Assembly (NCBI RefSeq): GCF_000379485.1
Contig: NZ_KB902312.1
Coordinates: 277-64,276, forward strand
Source: Wenxinia marina DSM 24838
GTDB taxonomy: Bacteria > Pseudomonadota > Alphaproteobacteria > Rhodobacterales > Rhodobacteraceae
Length of the DNA stretch: 64,000 nt
Direction of reading: 5' to 3'
The stretch's first letter is position 1. Each line of letters starts with the position of its first letter. Of the stretch, positions 27,177 to 35,476 are shown in pieces. Both the position numbers and the translations under genes were made by a program. Below the pieces are notes generated by a model. That model was not told the origin of the DNA. It did not search any database and saw nothing but the letters and a program-made list of their open reading frames with translations.

Positions 27177-28442
27177 GTGGATCACTTTCTCTACCGGGAC
27201 GGCGCCCTGCACGCCGAGGACGTGCCGCTGGCGGATATCGCCGCCACCGTCGGCACGCCGGTCTACGTCTATTCCACGGCCACCCTCCTGCGGCACTTCC
27301 GCCTATTCGACGAGGCGCTGGACGGGCTGCCGCACCTCGTCTGCTACGCGGTCAAGGCGGCGGGGAACGTCGCGATCCTGAAGACGCTCGCCGAGGCGGG
27401 GGCGGGGATGGATGTCGTGTCCGCCGGGGAATACCTGCGGGCGAAGGCGGCAGGCGTGCCGGGGGAGCGGATCGTCTTCTCCGGCGTCGGCAAGACGCGG
27501 GACGAGATGCGGATCGTGCTGGAGGGCGGGATCCGGCAGGTGAACGTCGAGAGCGAGCCCGAGATGCGGGCGCTGAGCGAGGTCGCCGCGGCGATGGGCG
27601 TCACGGTGCCGGTGACGGTGCGGGTGAACCCGGACGTGGACGCGAAGACGCATGCGAAGATCGCGACGGGCAAGAGCGAGAACAAGTTCGGCATCCCCAT
27701 CGCCCGGGCCCGCGAGGTCTACGCCGAGGTCGCCCGCCTGCCGGGCCTTAAGGCCATCGGCATCGACGTGCATATCGGCAGCCAGCTGACAGACCTCGCG
27801 CCGTTCGAGCAGGCGTATCGCAAGGTCGCCGAGCTGACCGAGACGCTGCGCGCCGACGGCCACGGGATCGAGCGGCTGGACCTCGGCGGGGGGCTTGGGA
27901 TCCCGTACGAGCGGTCGAACAGCGCGCCGCCGCTGCCGGTGGAATACGGGGCGCTCATCAAGCGTACCGTCGGCCACCTCGGCTGCGAGGTCGAGATCGA
28001 GCCGGGGCGACTGATCGCGGGCAACGCCGGCCTTCTGCTGGCGCGGGTGACGTACCTCAAGGAGGGCGAGGGGCGGCGCTTCGCGATCCTCGACGCGGCG
28101 ATGAACGACCTGATCCGCCCGGCGATGTACGACGCCTGGCACGACATCGTGCCGGTGATCGAGCCGGAGGCGGGGGCCGAGACGACGCCCTGGGACGTGG
28201 TGGGGCCGGTCTGCGAGACCGGCGACACCTTCGCGCGCGGGCGCGATCTGCCGCCGCTGGCCGAGGGCGACCTCGTCGCCTTCCGCTCCGCCGGGGCCTA
28301 CGGGGCGGCGATGGCGTCGGAGTACAACGGCCGGCCGCTGGTGCCCGAGGTCCTCGTGAAGGGGGATCACTTTGCGGTCATACGCGCGCGCCCGACCTAT
28401 GAAGAGATGATCGCGCGGGATAGCATTCCGCAATGGCTCTGA
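27177..28442 (+). CDS. lysA: Diaminopimelate decarboxylase
   Basis: A 421-residue PLP enzyme, last step of lysine synthesis. The PLP lysine is in VCYAVKAAGNVAIL (about residue 60), the phosphate loop is RLDLGGGLGIPY, and the active-site region is GPVCETGDTFARGRDLP. GIDVHIGSQLTDLAPF and EPGRLIAGNAG are also typical. The start is GTG 27177 with GAGGGAA upstream; an ATG 13 codons earlier lacks a ribosome site. Confidence 0.96.
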   Translation: MDHFLYRDGALHAEDVPLADIAATVGTPVYVYSTATLLRHFRLFDEALDGLPHLVCYAVKAAGNVAILKTLAEAGAGMDVVSAGEYLRAKAAGVPGERIVFSGVGKTRDEMRIVLEGGIRQVNVESEPEMRALSEVAAAMGVTVPVTVRVNPDVDAKTHAKIATGKSENKFGIPIARAREVYAEVARLPGLKAIGIDVHIGSQLTDLAPFEQAYRKVAELTETLRADGHGIERLDLGGGLGIPYERSNSAPPLPVEYGALIKRTVGHLGCEVEIEPGRLIAGNAGLLLARVTYLKEGEGRRFAILDAAMNDLIRPAMYDAWHDIVPVIEPEAGAETTPWDVVGPVCETGDTFARGRDLPPLAEGDLVAFRSAGAYGAAMASEYNGRPLVPEVLVKGDHFAVIRARPTYEEMIARDSIPQWL

Positions 28443-28482
28443 GCCCCCGCGCGGGGAGGAGAGACGAGCAGGGAACTGGCCG

Positions 28483-31095
28483 CTGACCGACCGGACCGAG
28501 ATTCCGACAGAGGCGCTGGCGCATCTGCGCTGGCCGATCCGCCTGACCCGTGTGGGTATGGCGGCCGAACGGGCGTTGCGCGCCTTCTGGCCCGCGCTGG
28601 CGATCCTGATGGCCGCCCTCTCGCCGCTGATGTTCGGCTGGCAGGACGAGCTGCCGATGGAGGCCGTCTGGACCTTCGCCGTGCTGACCGTGCTCGGCTT
28701 CGCCATCGCGGTCGGCTGGGGCGCCCGGCGGTTCCGCTGGCCGTCGTGGGACGCGGCGGTCGGGCGGGTGGACGCCAGCCTGCCGGGCCGCCCGATCTCG
28801 GCCATCGCGGACCAGCAGGCGTCGGGCGTCACGGACTCCGCCTCGGTCGCCGTCTGGCAGGCGCACCAGCGCCGCATGGCCGAGCGGACGCGCACCGCCC
28901 GGGCTGTGCAGCCCGACATGAACATCGCCTCGCGCGATCCCTACGGCCTGCGCTACATCGCGCTCATCTTCTTCGTGACCGGCCTTCTGTTCGGCTCGCT
29001 CTGGCGGGTCGGGACGGTGGGCGAGGTCGTGGCCGGCGGCGGCGGGCAGCAGCTCGCCACCGGGCCGGTGTGGGAGGGCTGGATCGAGCCGCCGGCCTAT
29101 ACCGGCAAGCCGTCGCTGTACCTCGCCGACATTCCGCCGGGGCCGCTGTCGGTGCCGGAGGGGTCGGCCGTGACGCTGCGCCTCTACGGCGACGTCGGCG
29201 CGCTGACGGTGGCCGAGACGGTGTCCGGCCGGACCGAGGATGTCGGCGCCGCGTCCGAGGCGCAGCAGAGCTTCGTCGTGACGCAGGACGGCAGGCTGGC
29301 GATCGAGGGCGAGGGCGGCGCCGAGTGGCAGATCCGCGTGCTCGCCGATCAGCCGCCGGAGGTGGAGCTGTCGGGCCCGGTCGAGGTCGAGGCGACGGGC
29401 GAGATGGCGCAGCCGTTCCGCGCGTCCGACGATTACGCCGTCGTCACCGGCCGCGCGGTGATCGCGCTGGACCCCGAACAGGCCGACCGCCGCCACGGCC
29501 TCGCCATCGACCCCGAGGCGCGTGAGCCGCTGGTGATCGACCTGCCGATGCCGTTCACCGGCGACGCGGCGGAGTTCGAGGAGCGGCTGATCGACGACTT
29601 CTCGCAGCATCCGTTCGCGAACCTGCCGGTCACGATGACGCTGACCGTCGCCGACGATGTCGGGCAGGAGGGCGCGACCGAGCCGGTGGAGATGATCCTG
29701 CCGGGCCGGCGCTTCTTCCAGCCGATCGCGCGGGCGGTGATCGAGCAGCGGCGCGACCTGCTCTGGAACCGCGAGAACGCGGAACGGGTGACGCAGATCC
29801 TGCGGGCCGTGGCTTACGAGCCCGAGGGCTTCTTCCCGAACGAGACGACGTACCTGCGGCTCAACTTCACCATCCGCCAGCTGGCGGCCGCGACCGAGGA
29901 CGGCGCGACGCTGTCCGACGAGACCAGGGACGAGGTGGCGCAGGCGCTTTGGGATCTGGCGATCCAGCTGGAGGAAGGTACCCTCGCCGACGCGCGCGAG
30001 CGGCTGGCCCGGGCGCAGGAGCGGCTGGAAGAGGCGATGCGCAACGGCGCGTCGGACGAGGAGATCGCCGAGCTCATGCAGGAGCTGCGCGAGGCGATGA
30101 ACGACTACATGCGGATGCTGGCCGAGAACGCCCCCGAGGGCGAGAACCAGACCGATCAGCCCGACATGTCCGAGAACTCGATGGAGATCACGCAGGACGA
30201 GCTGCAGGCCCTGATGGACCGTATCCAGGAGCTGATGGAAGAGGGCCGCATGGCCGAGGCCATGGAGCTGATGGAGCAGCTGAACCAGCTGATGGAGAAC
30301 CTGCAGGTCACCCAGGGCGAGGGGCAGGGCGGCCCCGGCCAGCAGTCGATGGAGGACCTGTCCGAGACGCTGCGCGACCAGCAGGAGCTGTCGGACGAGG
30401 CGTTCCGCGACCTGCAGGACCAGTTCAACGGCCGCGACCCGCAGCAGGGGCAGGACGGCCAGCCCGGCCAGCCGCAGCCCGGCCAGTCCCCGGGCCAGGC
30501 CGAGCAGCAGGGCCAGCAGGGACAAGGCCAGTCGCCGGGCGACCAGCCGAACAGCCAGCAGGGCCAGCAGGACGGCCAAGGGGCCGGCGGCGAGGGCAGC
30601 CTCGCCGACCGCCAGCAGGCGCTGCGGGACGAGCTGAACCGCCAGCGCGGCAACCTGCCCTCGCTCGACGGCGAGGCGGCGGACCAGGCGGGCGACGCGC
30701 TCGACCGGGCCGAGGGCGCGATGGACGAGGCCGAGGAGGCGCTGCGGAGCGACGACCTCGCCGGCGCCATCGACCGCCAGGGCGAGGCGATGGACGCGCT
30801 CCGCGAGGGCATGCGCGCGCTGGGCGAGGCGCTGGCCGAGAACCGGATGCAGGAGCCGGGGCAGGGCATGCAGCAGGGCAACGCCGACGGCCGGCTGGAG
30901 CCGTCGCGCCGCGACCCGCTCGGCCGCGAGTTCGGCAACCAGGGCCAGATGGGCACCGAGGAGAACCTGCTGCAGGGGCAGGACGTCTACCGCCGCGCCG
31001 AGGAGCTGCTGCAGGAACTCCGCCGCCGCGCGGGCGAGCAGGAGCGCCCGGATCAGGAACTGCAGTACCTCAAGCGGCTGCTGGAGCGGTTCTAG
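28483..31095 (+). CDS. TIGR02302-family large membrane protein
   Basis: About 870 residues: two N-terminal and one further membrane segment (near residues 38-85 and 165-180), a beta-rich periplasmic region, helical repeats rich in Met, Glu and Leu (about 500-620), and a Q/G/P-rich low-complexity stretch (about 635-710). This layout fits TIGR02302, a conserved alphaproteobacterial family of unknown function. The reading frame and N-terminal homology (TDRTEIP, RWPIRLTR) extend to a CTG at 28483 with AGGGA 8 nt before it; the first standard start, GTG 28552, has no ribosome site. Gln-rich repeats are the family's hallmark. Confidence 0.85.
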   Translation: MTDRTEIPTEALAHLRWPIRLTRVGMAAERALRAFWPALAILMAALSPLMFGWQDELPMEAVWTFAVLTVLGFAIAVGWGARRFRWPSWDAAVGRVDASLPGRPISAIADQQASGVTDSASVAVWQAHQRRMAERTRTARAVQPDMNIASRDPYGLRYIALIFFVTGLLFGSLWRVGTVGEVVAGGGGQQLATGPVWEGWIEPPAYTGKPSLYLADIPPGPLSVPEGSAVTLRLYGDVGALTVAETVSGRTEDVGAASEAQQSFVVTQDGRLAIEGEGGAEWQIRVLADQPPEVELSGPVEVEATGEMAQPFRASDDYAVVTGRAVIALDPEQADRRHGLAIDPEAREPLVIDLPMPFTGDAAEFEERLIDDFSQHPFANLPVTMTLTVADDVGQEGATEPVEMILPGRRFFQPIARAVIEQRRDLLWNRENAERVTQILRAVAYEPEGFFPNETTYLRLNFTIRQLAAATEDGATLSDETRDEVAQALWDLAIQLEEGTLADARERLARAQERLEEAMRNGASDEEIAELMQELREAMNDYMRMLAENAPEGENQTDQPDMSENSMEITQDELQALMDRIQELMEEGRMAEAMELMEQLNQLMENLQVTQGEGQGGPGQQSMEDLSETLRDQQELSDEAFRDLQDQFNGRDPQQGQDGQPGQPQPGQSPGQAEQQGQQGQGQSPGDQPNSQQGQQDGQGAGGEGSLADRQQALRDELNRQRGNLPSLDGEAADQAGDALDRAEGAMDEAEEALRSDDLAGAIDRQGEAMDALREGMRALGEALAENRMQEPGQGMQQGNADGRLEPSRRDPLGREFGNQGQMGTEENLLQGQDVYRRAEELLQELRRRAGEQERPDQELQYLKRLLERF

Positions 31096-31110
31096 GCGCC
31101 GGCGCCCGTG

Positions 31111-31133
31111 CCGCCTCGGCCGGCATGAGGCGG
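31111..31133. terminator. GC hairpin between convergent genes
   Basis: CCGCCTC (31111-31117) pairs with GAGGCGG (31127-31133) around a 9-nt loop, 16 nt after the TIGR02302 stop codon. No T-tract follows, so it would work, if at all, as an mRNA 3' stabiliser or Rho-assisted terminator. Confidence 0.35.
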
Positions 31134-31215
31134 CGGCCCGCACCCCGGCCCGCGCCCGCGATCCGACCCGCCGCCATGATGGGCCGACGGCCGCGAAGTC
31201 AGAGCGCCGCCCCCG

Positions 31216-32274
31216 TCAGTAATCGTGCACATGCTCCAGCGTCAGGTCGCTGCCGTCCATCGCGCGCAGCCGGTCCAGCAGGTCGCCCACCGGTACGAGA
31301 AACAGGTGGCGGTAGTCGTCGCGGCCCTGCCGGGCAAAGCTGTAGAGGGCCCCGTCCTCGGCCGCGCGGGGCGAGATCGCGGTGAACAGGATCTCGTCGT
31401 TGCCGGCGATCTCGACCATGTCGGCACCCTCGGCGGCGAGGCGCTGGAGAAGCCGGGTGTAGGCGCGGTAGCGGTCGGTCTCGACCAGCACGCCGCCCTG
31501 CGGCACGGGGCCGATCACGTCGATCCCCTCGATCGCCGCCAGTTCGTCCTGCCTCAGCCCGTCCACGACCGACCGCAAGCGCAGCGCATCCGGCCCGACG
31601 CCGGCCGCGGCCCGCGCGATGACCTGCGCGTAGGCGCCCTTCGCGGCGTATTCGAGACCGAGGGCGAAGGCCCGCTCCTGGTCGCGGGCCTCGTCGGAGG
31701 CGAGGCGCCGCAGCTCCTCGCGGTCGGCGGCGAAGTCCCAGCGATACCACGGCACCTGCTGCAGGAACCCGGCATATGCCGCCGCCTGCTCGGCCGAGAC
31801 CTCGTCGAGAAGGGCCCGCTCAGGCCCGCGGATCCAGGTGAAGAGGCGGCCCGCCGTCTCCTCGTAGGCGGCCTTGGCCAGCAGCTCGGCGGTGAAGCTG
31901 ACACCGATCGTGTAGATCGTCAGCTTGGTGTCCGTCGTCACCGGCCCCATCCGCATCGCCTCGGCCTGGAGCGGGCAGAGCGCGGTCCAGAAGCCGGCGA
32001 TGGCGCGCAGAAAGCCGAACTCGTGCGGGTCGCCATCGGCGATGACGGCGGCGTAGTCGTCGTAGGCGTGGACGATGTGCCATTCGGGATAGGTCAGCAG
32101 CGTCCGGCTCTCGGGGCGTTGCCACCCTTCGTCCGCGATGATCGGCTGGCGGTCGTCGGGGGCGATGTCGCCCCGGCAGGTCGCCTCCGTCCAGGCCACG
32201 GGGGCGAGCAGCAGCAGGACCAGGACGAGGAGCGCCCCGACGAGCCGCAGGAGGAGGCGCCCCAGCCGCCTCAT
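31216..32274 (-). CDS. Membrane-anchored conserved hypothetical protein
   Basis: A 352-residue protein with one N-terminal membrane anchor (LLLRLVGALLVLVLLLLAPVAW, about residues 7-28) and a ~320-residue, probably periplasmic, helical domain. Recognisable blocks are RTLLTYPEWHIVHAYDDYA, FGFLRAIAGFWTALCPL and TIYTIGVSFTAELLAKAAYEE. I know no function. It is third in a coupled operon with a four-helix membrane protein and a FAD oxidase (ATGA overlap at 32271-32274). Confidence 0.75.
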   Translation of the reverse strand: MRRLGRLLLRLVGALLVLVLLLLAPVAWTEATCRGDIAPDDRQPIIADEGWQRPESRTLLTYPEWHIVHAYDDYAAVIADGDPHEFGFLRAIAGFWTALCPLQAEAMRMGPVTTDTKLTIYTIGVSFTAELLAKAAYEETAGRLFTWIRGPERALLDEVSAEQAAAYAGFLQQVPWYRWDFAADREELRRLASDEARDQERAFALGLEYAAKGAYAQVIARAAAGVGPDALRLRSVVDGLRQDELAAIEGIDVIGPVPQGGVLVETDRYRAYTRLLQRLAAEGADMVEIAGNDEILFTAISPRAAEDGALYSFARQGRDDYRHLFLVPVGDLLDRLRAMDGSDLTLEHVHDY

Positions 32275-32705
32275 CTTGGCCGCGCCAGCCCGATCAGCAG
32301 GGCCACGAGGCCCAGAAGGATGTGCGGCGTGTTGGCGTAGATCTTGAACATGAGATCGTAGTCCTGCACCCCCCAGCGCCAGATCCCGAGGTCGAGGAAC
32401 CCGACGCCGGTCCAGAGGCCGAGCAACCCGTCGGCGAGGTAGAGCGCGCCGAAGACCGTGAGGAAGATGCGGGAGGCACGGACGGACGTCAGCGCCGCGA
32501 CCAGCGCCCAGAGGGCGGAGCCGACGTGCAGCAGGTCGTCGAACGGATCCAGCGCGAAGATCCCGAAGCACAGGCCGTTCTCGTCGATGATGCCCGGAAT
32601 CGGCAGGTAGTTCAGCGACGCGACGAGGCCGATGACGACGAAGTAGACGAAGGCCGTGACGCGGTGCAGGCCCCATCCCTGCCGGGCCGGAAAGGTCGTG
32701 CTCAT
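32271..32705 (-). CDS. Four-helix membrane protein (DUF4383-like)
   Basis: A 144-residue membrane protein with hydrophobic segments near residues 17-35, 55-73, 82-98 and 122-141. GIFALDPFDDLLHVGSALWAL and ALYLADGLLGLWTG recall DUF4383, a family of small membrane proteins; that match is tentative. It overlaps both neighbours by 4 nt. Confidence 0.7.
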   Translation of the reverse strand: MSTTFPARQGWGLHRVTAFVYFVVIGLVASLNYLPIPGIIDENGLCFGIFALDPFDDLLHVGSALWALVAALTSVRASRIFLTVFGALYLADGLLGLWTGVGFLDLGIWRWGVQDYDLMFKIYANTPHILLGLVALLIGLARPR

Positions 32706-34174
32706 AGCTTGCTCACGTAATTGTCCCAGAAGACGGACCGAAGGCGCAGGTCCGGGTCGATCCCGCGCTTGGCGGCCGCGAACTCCTCCGCCCGCGGATA
32801 GCCGCGGCGCATCTGGTCCAGCGTCGCGTGCGGACGGTACGGCAGGTAGTAGGTGCCGCCGAGGTCGAGGGTGCGGTCGATCAGCGCCTGCGTCATCCGC
32901 GCCATGTCGGCCTCGCCGCGGGCGGTCATCTCCTGGCTGAACAGCATCACCGCGGCGATCCGGGGTCCGGGCGCGTAGGCGAGGACCGAAACGGGGTCCG
33001 TGTCCACGTAGCGCAGCGTGATGTTCAGCAGTTCCTGGTAGGAGGCCGGGATCGCCTTTCGGCACGCCTGCACGAAGTCAGGGTAGGCCTCCAGCGGCAC
33101 GAAATACTCGTGCAGGATGTCGGTGCGGGCGGGGTCGCGGTCGTCCAGCGTGAGGACGGGCTCGTTGATGAGCGAATTGCGCGTCACCTCGCCGCCGCCG
33201 ATCATCGGCCCGATCCGCGTCTCGAAACCCCAGCGCGCGCCCTTCCAGCCCTCGTGGCCCAGCTGTGCGCGGAAGATGTCGCGCGCCCGGCGCGACAGCC
33301 AGCCGGAGCCGGAGGCGGGGGGGAGGTCGGCCTGGTCGGCAGCGGGGCGGTAGGCGATGAAGAAGCCGTCCTGAAAGAAGTCCTCGCGGCCGACGGACAG
33401 GCGGCCGTAGGCCATGCTCACCTCCGGGTCGGCGACCGCCTCGGAGAAGGCGGCCGCGATCTCGGTGCCGGGGAGGCGCACGTACTCGGGCGTGAGGCGG
33501 AGGTTCGGGACGATCTCGACCTCCATGTCGACGATCAGGCCGATCAGCCCGTAGCCGCCCATCGCGAGGGCGAAGAGATCCGGGTTCTCCTCCCGGCTCG
33601 CGGTGACGAGGTCGCCCGACGGCATCACCATGCGGACCGAACGGACGGTGGAGCCCATCGGCCCGTGCGGCACCGGCCAGCCGTGGGCGTTCACGCTGAA
33701 GGTCGCGGCGACGCCGAAATCGTTGTTCGACTGCATCACCTTGGGCGAGTGGCCGAGCGGGTCGAGCGCGGCGATCACCTCCGACCAGCGGGCGCCGGCA
33801 TGGACGCGCATCGCGCTGCCGTCCTCCGCCACCGCGACCGTGCCGTTCGCCAGCGTCAGCGCCTGCCCCTCCGGCGGGATCGCATGGCCGCCCATGGAGT
33901 GCCGGGCCGCGCCGACATTCACCGGCGGGCCGTCAGCGAGGCGGGCGCGGAACGCCTCGGCCAGCTGCTCGCCGGCGGTATCGAGGGCCTCGTGGCTGGC
34001 GACAGGGGTGGGGGACAGCAGGCTGGCGTCGTTCAGCATCCCATCGGGCGTGCCGTCCGGCAGGAGCGGGTTGCCGGCGAGCGACGGCAGGCCGGGCGAC
34101 AGCGCCCGGGCGGCGCCGTAGCCGAGCGCGGCCCCGCCGCCCAGCAGCAGCGCGCGTCGCGTGGTTCTCATCAT
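32702..34174 (-). CDS. FAD-binding (VAO/PCMH-type) oxidoreductase, probably Tat-exported
   Basis: A 490-residue flavoprotein. The N-terminus RTTRRALLLGGGAALGYGAA has a twin-arginine pair and hydrophobic core, implying folded export by Tat or membrane anchoring. The FAD domain shows GAARHSMGGHAIP, the WSEVIAAL strand and FGVAATFSVNAHG, then MGGYGLIGLIVDMEVEI. The C-terminal substrate domain ends LRLRSVFWDNYVSKL. Sugar-acid lactone oxidases are relatives, but the substrate is unknown. First gene of the three-gene module. Confidence 0.85.
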   Translation of the reverse strand: MMRTTRRALLLGGGAALGYGAARALSPGLPSLAGNPLLPDGTPDGMLNDASLLSPTPVASHEALDTAGEQLAEAFRARLADGPPVNVGAARHSMGGHAIPPEGQALTLANGTVAVAEDGSAMRVHAGARWSEVIAALDPLGHSPKVMQSNNDFGVAATFSVNAHGWPVPHGPMGSTVRSVRMVMPSGDLVTASREENPDLFALAMGGYGLIGLIVDMEVEIVPNLRLTPEYVRLPGTEIAAAFSEAVADPEVSMAYGRLSVGREDFFQDGFFIAYRPAADQADLPPASGSGWLSRRARDIFRAQLGHEGWKGARWGFETRIGPMIGGGEVTRNSLINEPVLTLDDRDPARTDILHEYFVPLEAYPDFVQACRKAIPASYQELLNITLRYVDTDPVSVLAYAPGPRIAAVMLFSQEMTARGEADMARMTQALIDRTLDLGGTYYLPYRPHATLDQMRRGYPRAEEFAAAKRGIDPDLRLRSVFWDNYVSKL

Positions 34175-34417
34175 GGCCGTCTCCTGCCCGTGCCTCTCCG
34201 CCGCGCCATTCTACGGTGCGCGTGCGGGGGTGTAGGTCGGGATTACCCCACTCCGACGTTACGGCATAGTGGCTTGCGGCGGGGGAGGGGCGCTGCCCCT
34301 CTTGGCCTGACGGCCAATTCACCCCGGAGGTATTTGGGGCAAGATAGGAGCCTGAAAGAAGGGTTCTGGTCCCGGCGTCGCGCCCGGGGCCGCCGCCGGA
34401 CGACCGGACCTGCGCGG
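34175..34417. other. Gap with a Rhodobacterales-type spacer motif
   Basis: No gene seen. About 34319-34350 reads CCCCGGAGGTATTTGGGGC and continues AAGATAGGAGC. Very similar pieces are scattered between genes in many Rhodobacterales genomes (from memory); reverse-orientation relatives are seen upstream of pyrB at 50.7-50.9 kb. The oxidase promoter must lie here. Confidence 0.4.
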
Positions 34418-35368
34418 TCAGGACCGGGGGGCAGCGGCGCGGCGGAGACGGTCGTTGATGGCGCGGCCGAGGCCGCGGTCGGGGATGGGGGAGACGGCGA
34501 TGCGCTCCGCGCCCATCGCGTCGAGGGCGTGGAGATGGGCGAAGAGGGTCGCCGCGGCCTCGCGTAGGTCGCCGGAGGGGGACAGGTTGAGCTCGGCGCC
34601 CGGAGCGTCGCCGAAGCCGAGGAGGGTCTCGCCGGGCTCCGCCTGCGCCGCGTTCAGTCGGACGGTGCCGGCGGGGGCGTAGTGCGAGGCGAGCTGGCCG
34701 GGGGCGACGGGCTGCGCCCGGCTGAGGTCGGGGGCGTCGAGCGGGTGGCCGAGGGCCTGCTCGATCGTCTCGGCGGGCAGGCCTCCGGCGCGCAGCAGGC
34801 GCGGGCGGTCGAGGCAGGCGACGATGGTCGATTCGACGCCGACGCCGCAGGGTCCGCCGTCGAGGACGGCGTCGATGCGGTCGCCGAGGCCGGCGAGGAC
34901 GTGCTGTGCCGTGGTCGGGCTGACGCGGCCGGACGGGTTGGCGGAGGGCGCGGCGACGGGGACGCCGGAGCGGGAGAGGAGCGCGCGGGCGAGCGGGTGC
35001 TCGGGGGCGCGGACGGCGAGGCTGTCGAGGCCGGCGGTCACCAGCGGCGAGATGGCGGCGCCCGGCTTCAGCGGCAGGACGAGGGTGAGGGGGCCGGGCC
35101 AGAACGCCTCGGCCAGGCGGCGGGCGTCGGGGGGGAGGTCGCAGAGCGTTTCGGCCGCGGCGAGGTCGGGGAGGTGCACGATCAGCGGGTTGAAGCGCGG
35201 GCGGCCCTTCGCCTCGAAGATGCCGGCGACCGCCGCGCCGTCGTCTGCGCGGGCGCCGAGGCCGTAGACCGTCTCGGTCGGGAAGGCGACGAGGCGGCCC
35301 TGCCGCAGCAGGTCCGCCGCGCGGGTCAGGCCGGTCTCGTCGGCAGTCAGCAGGGCGGCGCGGGTCAT
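34418..35368 (-). CDS. L-threonylcarbamoyladenylate synthase (Sua5 type)
   Basis: A 316-residue enzyme making threonylcarbamoyl-AMP for the t6A37 modification of tRNAs. The YrdC fold is clear: LVAFPTETVYGLGA, the KGRPRFNPLIVH loop with its basic residues, LAVRAPEHP and APSANPSGRVSPTTAQHV. At 316 residues it has the extra C-terminal Sua5 domain (from about 200; GQLASHYAPAGTVRL linker). Not linked to other tRNA-modification genes here. Confidence 0.94.
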   Translation of the reverse strand: MTRAALLTADETGLTRAADLLRQGRLVAFPTETVYGLGARADDGAAVAGIFEAKGRPRFNPLIVHLPDLAAAETLCDLPPDARRLAEAFWPGPLTLVLPLKPGAAISPLVTAGLDSLAVRAPEHPLARALLSRSGVPVAAPSANPSGRVSPTTAQHVLAGLGDRIDAVLDGGPCGVGVESTIVACLDRPRLLRAGGLPAETIEQALGHPLDAPDLSRAQPVAPGQLASHYAPAGTVRLNAAQAEPGETLLGFGDAPGAELNLSPSGDLREAAATLFAHLHALDAMGAERIAVSPIPDRGLGRAINDRLRRAAAPRS

Positions 35369-35476
35369 GACGTGGCGTTCCGGTTGCCTCGGGTCGGGGG
35401 CGGGGGACAGGCTCTGGCGCGACGGCCGCGGCCCGTATTGCGGGGTCGTGGATAGCCTCACAGACGGAGCCCCGCC

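Noticed and set aside
28378-31143. A 921-codon open frame antisense to the TIGR02302 gene, and similar long frames antisense to ilvD (6009-8903) and uvrC (22519-25002)
   Set aside because: At about 70% G+C, antisense frames of strongly coding genes stay open by codon bias. These lack ribosome sites and domain motifs and read as Arg/Ala/Gly/His-rich shadow sequence.
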